Assembly (NCBI GenBank): GCA_947382415.1
Contig: CANCYO010000001.1
Span: forward strand, 1-64,000
Direction of reading: 5' to 3'
Origin: an uncultured Lachnospiraceae bacterium
GTDB taxonomy: Bacteria > Bacillota > Clostridia > Lachnospirales > Lachnospiraceae
Length of the DNA stretch: 64,000 bases
Below the pieces are notes generated by a model. The model was not told the origin of the DNA. It ran no database searches and worked only from the letters and a program-made list of their open reading frames with translations. This document shows, piece by piece, positions 60,301 through 64,000 of the stretch (positions are counted from its first letter, which is position 1; every line of letters begins with the position of its first letter). Position numbers and translations under genes: made by a program.

Positions 60301-62068
60301 TACTAAGGGCTATCTGAGGATTAAATATGAGGGATATGCGCCCTGTTATGTGAAGATTACCGTTCCCACTCAGAACACGAAGCCCGGGTATGTACTTTCC
60401 AAGACCAAGGCTACGGTAAATGCCTACAGCAGAGGATATGAGATGGAGCTGCAGCTTCTGAATAAGAAGACCAAGAAGCCCATTTCTCTGGCTCAGTTGA
60501 GTGCTTTGAGTTTTGATGAGTCTTCCTCAGGTACTACTTTGGGACTGTTTGAGGAGTTGGATACGGCTGCAGCCAAAGCTTCGGACAAGATTGTCCTGAA
60601 GATCAAGAACGCCCAGAAGGGCAAGGCAGTCGTCAATGTGGAGATGGACACCTGGAATGAGCCGATGAAGTTCACCTTTAATCTGAGCGTGAACAGCAGT
60701 GCTCCCAAGGCAAAACTCAAGAAGTCCACGCTGACTTTGAATAATCTGTGCGTAGGAAAGGAAGAGAGTACGGATGTGAGCCTGAATCAGGTTGATGTCA
60801 CGATTCTCGACATGGAGAATATACGGTTTACAGGCAAGGATTCGCTTTCCGGTGATGCGACGAGGATTCATGTTGAATATTCTGCTTTGACTAAAAAACT
60901 GTCAGTATTTGCTGACGGTGTGGTGCAGGCCGGAAGCTATAAATTCAGCATGACGCCGAAAGTACAGTACACGGACGGAACACAGGAGAGCGTGAAGGAT
61001 GTGAGCGTCACAGTGAAGGTTATTGACAAGAAGCTGACCGCATCCCTGAAGCCTGCCACTGTGACATTAAATAACCGTTATATGGGCAGAGAGACGGCTC
61101 TTACTTCCTACACCATCAAGAACATGCCTGCCGGAAACGGAAAAGTCCAGATCCTCAGCCAGGGTGTGAGGATTGAAGGTACGAACTCTAAGGCGCAGGA
61201 TGAGATAAATTCCTTTGATTTTACGTTCGGTGAAGATGCCACAAAGATATTTGTCCAGCAGAAGCAGACGGTTCGCAAGACCGGCAGCTACAAATATAAG
61301 GTTTATGGTCTGAAGACATTGGTGGAGGGAGCCGAGGTGGAGATTGAGCCTTTCACAATTTCGGTGAAGGTTATCAATACGGCTGCCAAGCTGACTGTGA
61401 AGGCCAGCGGCAGTATCAATCCCATCAGCGGAAGCGGTATTGTATACACGCTCAAGGCCGGCAACACCAGTGCAAAGATCACAGGCATTGATGTGAAGGA
61501 GCTGAACAAAGTCAATGGCAACAACAATATGATCGATCTGATGCACTTTGAGATCGGAGAAATCAAGAGGGATGAGAACGATAGTATCGTCAGCGTTGAG
61601 ATTCTGGCCAAGGATAATTCCGCGATTGATGCGGGAACTCATAAGATACGTATCGGTATTATTCTGGAGGGAGCTACAGAGGGCGAATCCACTTGGAGTA
61701 AGGATATTTCCATCAAACCCAAGCAGACGCTTCCCAAGATTAAGACGGATGTGACTTCCACCACACTGTACGCGGGGGTGGCTGCAAACAGCCCCATGAG
61801 GTCGCAGAACATTCGGATTACCAAGACTACGGAGAAGGCGGCAGTGATGACCAATGTCGTTTTGGCTGACAGCAATTCCGCTAATCTGAAGAAAGCGTTT
61901 AAGGTCACTTTTGATTCTGATACGCAGACTGCCAAGGTGACTCTGATACGGCCTGATCTTGTGATAGCCAACACGGAATACAGTTTGAAGCTGGAGGCAA
62001 AGTATGAAAATCAGATGAACAAGACCAAGGGGTCTCAGTTTACTCTGAAAGTGAAAATTCTGAATTAA
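57386..62068 (+). CDS. Large secreted protein: BspA-like LRRs and Ig-like repeats
   Basis: A 1560-residue exported protein. Signal peptide about 1-28, ending AHA. Next is an acidic Gly/Pro segment with imperfect ELPGDE-type repeats (about 48-75), then LRR_5/BspA leucine-rich repeats (about 105-430: repeated IPxxVTxIxxxAFxxC patterns), a spacer, and from about 535 several Ig-like domains; the first (about 550-635: SNPSKVTVNSKGVIYARAVGSATVTATM) is a Big_2 domain. The remaining 900 residues are beta-rich repeats of about 110-130 residues. There is no sortase motif, S-layer domain or terminal membrane span, so attachment is unclear. The start TTG at 57386 follows GGGAGGA. Confidence 0.85.
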   Translation: MKAKRILATIMSVVMLATSGNFTLDAHATEDGSDTPPIVVEDGQVTPGTELPGGEKLPGEEELPGDEALPGADIGDGSDVLVDGADFTEERAGTNDGSDEKIVPEWGNDYFDVTESGFLREKAGKPVSGLSGTVTLPDKAKKIPAGIFSNNTRITGLTISPNSELVEIREGAFKGSGIRSLNIPDAVTELPKEAFKNSDLQSISFSSGSKLTLIGEEAFFGSRLQKIDIPLLVTRIDESAFGNCSVMTSVSLHNVEVIGNGAFRGCTQLTSIGWGEKLKTVGNYAFSGIGIAQINLTGTVGAGISTWGSSVFENCAYLSDVRLHLNMAEIPVAMFKNCAKLTRIDIPRDCTVIHKEAFANSGLKKVTVPARVNAIESDAFADCQSLTEVTINQQGSNSSGESDIIIMNDAFNQKSLTLKGYDGTVQEYATLKGYTFKSLFPAHKITIKPNDYENRGTVELSKKSARAGELIEVKVTPNAGQRLRAYNFTYNGEEITDLKEEAAGSRTFTFEMPDEEVELYVPFESTTASYSTLRASFEQTDPQMPYDWDKKQLTLDKEGMSCKLLVEGKKGSNYYNLSSWAFTFSSSNPSKVTVNSKGVIYARAVGSATVTATMKDDTSKKVSFKVKVERESDIDYNNIHLEYSDLKRGKMTTESFDGDDIAVIQYTKGSLSTSEQSFTVDLKATELNDTRNLYVRSEWKSANEEMVYVDHDVAYGNKNVIRIKQGVVGETSVTVSVTNGQTGNKKVTLYEESFIIRIIDVTPRLVQSTLTVNSNCDSGTGMAFDLLSVYGHEVDLSSLEVMELVSNKKVEDFVPLNYVAIGLRDGRPYIELTQEGRNYLDGRSSKTYTKAYIQGDYVYRTDSGTYVTEQFRTPVKSLVLTNKTIKPTVKLSGKINLFFNSLADASDRGEVTITQNQKNLKVEDYKLVSTPSEPSNDPNVVDPMTNNFDVSKDGVISRSSNELMKDSKGKVITKGYLRIKYEGYAPCYVKITVPTQNTKPGYVLSKTKATVNAYSRGYEMELQLLNKKTKKPISLAQLSALSFDESSSGTTLGLFEELDTAAAKASDKIVLKIKNAQKGKAVVNVEMDTWNEPMKFTFNLSVNSSAPKAKLKKSTLTLNNLCVGKEESTDVSLNQVDVTILDMENIRFTGKDSLSGDATRIHVEYSALTKKLSVFADGVVQAGSYKFSMTPKVQYTDGTQESVKDVSVTVKVIDKKLTASLKPATVTLNNRYMGRETALTSYTIKNMPAGNGKVQILSQGVRIEGTNSKAQDEINSFDFTFGEDATKIFVQQKQTVRKTGSYKYKVYGLKTLVEGAEVEIEPFTISVKVINTAAKLTVKASGSINPISGSGIVYTLKAGNTSAKITGIDVKELNKVNGNNNMIDLMHFEIGEIKRDENDSIVSVEILAKDNSAIDAGTHKIRIGIILEGATEGESTWSKDISIKPKQTLPKIKTDVTSTTLYAGVAANSPMRSQNIRITKTTEKAAVMTNVVLADSNSANLKKAFKVTFDSDTQTAKVTLIRPDLVIANTEYSLKLEAKYENQMNKTKGSQFTLKVKILN

Positions 62069-62086
62069 GAGCATATCTATTATATG

Positions 62087-62122
62087 GACGTCCGGGGCAG
62101 CATGTATGCAGTCCCGGGCGTC
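62087..62122 (+). terminator. Terminator after large surface protein gene
   Basis: GACGTCCGGG pairs with CCCGGGCGTC (one wobble) across a 16-base loop, followed by TGCTTTATATT. Confidence 0.7.
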
Positions 62123-62281
62123 TGCTTTATATTGAACTGTTACCCCATGCAAAACAGAATAAATAATCAGCAAAATGATAATCTGTAAAATGCGCAGAAA
62201 TAATTGCAATCATTTTGGGGGAGTGCTAGAATATTTATAATGCGAAAGTTTTGCGGAGAGGCCGCAGTCAGGAGAGTTTTG

Positions 62282-62806
62282 ATGAAGATATTAGTTGTAG
62301 TGGATATGCAGAACGATTTTATTGACGGTGCTCTGGGCACACGGGAAGCCCGGGCGATTGTTCCCCGGGTGGCGGAGAAGATCAAGAACTTTGACGGTAT
62401 TGTGCTGGCTACCAGAGATACGCATCAGAGCGATTATCTCGAGACTCAGGAGGGGCAAAACCTTCCGGTGGAGCACTGTATAGAAGGTACAAACGGCTGG
62501 GAGATCTGTCCGGAGGTGGCAAAACTGCTTACCGGGAAACCGATAGACAAGCCGTCTTTCGGGAGCGTGGCGTTGGGTGAGAGACTGAGGGAGTTAAACG
62601 GGCAGGAAACTTTGGAGAGTGTGACGTTGGTGGGACTGTGCACAGATATCTGCGTCATTTCCAATGCCATGATCATCAAGGCAAATCTGCCGGAGGTTCC
62701 TGTCTGTGTGGACGCAGACTGCTGCGCGGGCGTTACGCCGGAAAGCCATACCCGGGCCTTGGAGGCAATGAAAGTCTGCCAGATTCAGATTATGGAGGAG
62801 AAATAG
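62282..62806 (+). CDS. Isochorismatase-family cysteine hydrolase (nicotinamidase-like)
   Basis: A 174-residue hydrolase with the family triad: Asp in VVVDMQNDFIDGAL, a lysine in KPSFGS and the nucleophile cysteine in LVGLCTDICVISNA. The TRDTH segment supplies a metal ligand. The pattern is close to nicotinamidase PncA (nicotinamide to nicotinate), but related amidases are possible. AGGAGAG precedes the ATG at 62282. Its stop touches the start of the HD protein gene, so the two form an operon. Confidence 0.85.
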   Translation: MKILVVVDMQNDFIDGALGTREARAIVPRVAEKIKNFDGIVLATRDTHQSDYLETQEGQNLPVEHCIEGTNGWEICPEVAKLLTGKPIDKPSFGSVALGERLRELNGQETLESVTLVGLCTDICVISNAMIIKANLPEVPVCVDADCCAGVTPESHTRALEAMKVCQIQIMEEK

Positions 62807-63400
62807 ATGAGAACCAGCAATTTGAACAGAGAGGAAGCGCTGGAGCTTCTGAAAAAGTATAATAAGGAGTCTTTTCATATTCAGCATGCGCTCACTGTTG
62901 AGGCTGTGATGCGTTGGTATGCCAGGGAACTTGGGTATGGTGATGAGGAGGAATACTGGGGTATCACAGGGCTGCTGCACGATATTGATTTTGAGTTATA
63001 TCCCGATGAACATTGTATGAAAGCGCCGGAGCTTTTGCGGGAAGGGGGCGCGGGGGAGGATATGATCTATTCCGTCTGCTCCCATGGTTACGGTATCTGC
63101 TGTGATATGGAGCCTGTGCATGAGATGGAGAAGGTGTTGTTTGCGGCTGATGAGCTGACGGGTCTGATCTGGTCTGCGGCGCTGATGCGTCCTTCTAAGA
63201 GTGTGCAGGATATGGAGCTCAAGAGTCTGAAGAAAAAGTTTAAAGATAAAAAATTTGCGGCGGGATGTTCCAGGGAAACCATAGCAGCCGGCGCGGAGCG
63301 TCTGGGCTGGGAGCTGGACGAGCTGATGGAGAAGACCATTCTGGCTATGCGGGATTGTGAGGCGCAGGTTGCCGGGGAACTTTCGACAGTTGTGGAGTGA
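62807..63400 (+). CDS. HD-domain phosphohydrolase-like protein
   Basis: A 197-residue soluble HD-domain protein. The metal ligands appear in FHIQHALTVEAVMRWYA, GLLHDIDFELYP (the HD pair near 65) and a downstream ADELTGLIW. Such proteins cleave phosphate esters or nucleotides; the substrate is not known. Its ATG directly follows the hydrolase stop, with GGAGGAGAAA upstream inside that gene. The membrane protein gene starts four bases after its stop. Confidence 0.82.
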   Translation: MRTSNLNREEALELLKKYNKESFHIQHALTVEAVMRWYARELGYGDEEEYWGITGLLHDIDFELYPDEHCMKAPELLREGGAGEDMIYSVCSHGYGICCDMEPVHEMEKVLFAADELTGLIWSAALMRPSKSVQDMELKSLKKKFKDKKFAAGCSRETIAAGAERLGWELDELMEKTILAMRDCEAQVAGELSTVVE

Positions 63401-63404
63401 CGGG

Positions 63405-64000
63405 ATGGGCATATCGGTTTTGGCACAGGCTTTTTTGGGAACTTATGCATTGGCAGAGGACGGTTGGGGAATTGCCGGTCTTTTTATTTTTACAGGACTG
63501 ACCGTAATGTTTGGGCAAGTAAAAAAGTGCGGAATACGTAAAGACAGGCGGCTTACTCTGCTGGCTGTCTTTTTTGGCGTCTGCACCGTGGTGGGCAGAA
63601 GCTATGAGGCTGTGGGAAGCTGGAACATGCTTGTGGGAACTCCGGTTTTGGTCTGCGAAGCCATTGCAGATCTTCTGGGATTCTGTTTTTTGTATCGGGG
63701 CGTACTGCTACTGCCGGCAGGCCTGTTGCAGGGAGAGTGCGCAGCGGGCAAATCGCGGATACTGCGTAGAGACTGCCGGGGCAGAGTGGAGGAGATTTTG
63801 TTCGAGAGGCATCCGTTTCTCGTCCCGTTGGCAGTGATGTTTCTCTGTTCGCTTCCGGTTTTGATCAGTTTTTTCCCGGGTACGTTGGAGGCCGACGCTT
63901 ACAGGCAGCTTGCCAATATGCGATCGGGGGACTGGGATGCGCATTATCCGGTGATGGCCTCATTGTTCATGGATCAGGTGCTCCGTCTGGGGCAGTTGTT
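63405..64000 (+). CDS. Polytopic membrane protein, cut by the window edge
   Basis: An open frame from an ATG behind GGAG runs off the right edge, giving 198 residues. It shows several hydrophobic helices (about 15-32, 45-65, 75-100, 140-155) and then FFPGTLEADAYRQLAN with a HYPV-type segment, resembling the first outer loop of DUF6020-type or GT39-like membrane proteins of Firmicutes. The family call is tentative because the C-terminus is missing. Confidence 0.65.
   Translation, partial: MGISVLAQAFLGTYALAEDGWGIAGLFIFTGLTVMFGQVKKCGIRKDRRLTLLAVFFGVCTVVGRSYEAVGSWNMLVGTPVLVCEAIADLLGFCFLYRGVLLLPAGLLQGECAAGKSRILRRDCRGRVEEILFERHPFLVPLAVMFLCSLPVLISFFPGTLEADAYRQLANMRSGDWDAHYPVMASLFMDQVLRLGQL

Overview
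The window looks like chromosomal DNA of a gut-type anaerobe of the Lachnospiraceae (Bacillota, Clostridia). The evidence is the gene content and order: gdpP-rplI-dnaB, a complete F-type ATP synthase operon, glgC-glgD-spoVG-pth-mfd, pyruvate formate-lyase, FeoAB, a CwlD-like amidase, MecA, class B sortase and BspA-like surface proteins. Ribosome binding sites are strong (AGGAGG type), and many promoters have near-consensus sigma-A boxes with exactly 17 bp spacers. I assign only the family; no rRNA or tRNA gene is visible.

Layout. 1-830: scar of two broken recombinases. 830-5450: gdpP, rplI, dnaB and a MerR-type regulator. 5500-12240: a fermentation and redox block with ferredoxin, PFL activase, a hemerythrin-receiver protein, a VPKTG surface protein, a pyruvate formate-lyase split over separate polypeptides, and a DUF1858 protein. 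12330-18600: lipoprotein, mecA, an 850-base stretch without a gene but with RNA-like signals, a GH18 protein, and fused FeoA-FeoB. 18640-26730: sortase B and its VPKTG substrate, amidase, tsaC-rpiB-upp, dCMP deaminase, a coiled-coil wall hydrolase, DUF402 and GNAT proteins. 26850-34240: ATP synthase operon, whose c subunit carries a sodium-type ion site. 34297-38462: three overlapping uncharacterised genes. 38540-44530: transposase remnant, preQ1 riboswitch with queT, prs, dnaC-like, dnaD-like, a DnaA-box-like cluster and murC. 44700-52870: glgC, glgD, spoVG, a second hemerythrin protein, pth and mfd. 52959-64000: a 34-residue protein overlapping a GT39 gene, a BlaI-lipoprotein-BlaR1 operon, a 1560-residue secreted LRR/Ig protein, an isochorismatase-family hydrolase, an HD protein and a membrane protein cut by the window edge.

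How it fits together. The PFL cluster supplies anaerobic pyruvate cleavage. Its glycyl-radical segment is not on the main enzyme but on a separate 80-residue protein, with a third cysteine-rich 68-residue protein between them; PflA lies about 3 kb away. Two proteins share a hemerythrin head and an unnamed middle domain, one with a response-regulator receiver, suggesting oxygen, NO or iron sensing. Two related VPKTG wall proteins, one beside the hemerythrin-receiver gene and one beside sortase B, suggest a small sortase-displayed family.

The best candidates for something undescribed are the three-part PFL locus, the hemerythrin/middle-domain/receiver family, the three-gene block after the ATP synthase, and the 34-residue protein coupled to the glycosyltransferase. 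Starts were chosen from ribosome binding sites and family-typical N-termini. Domain names come from sequence recognition without database searches.
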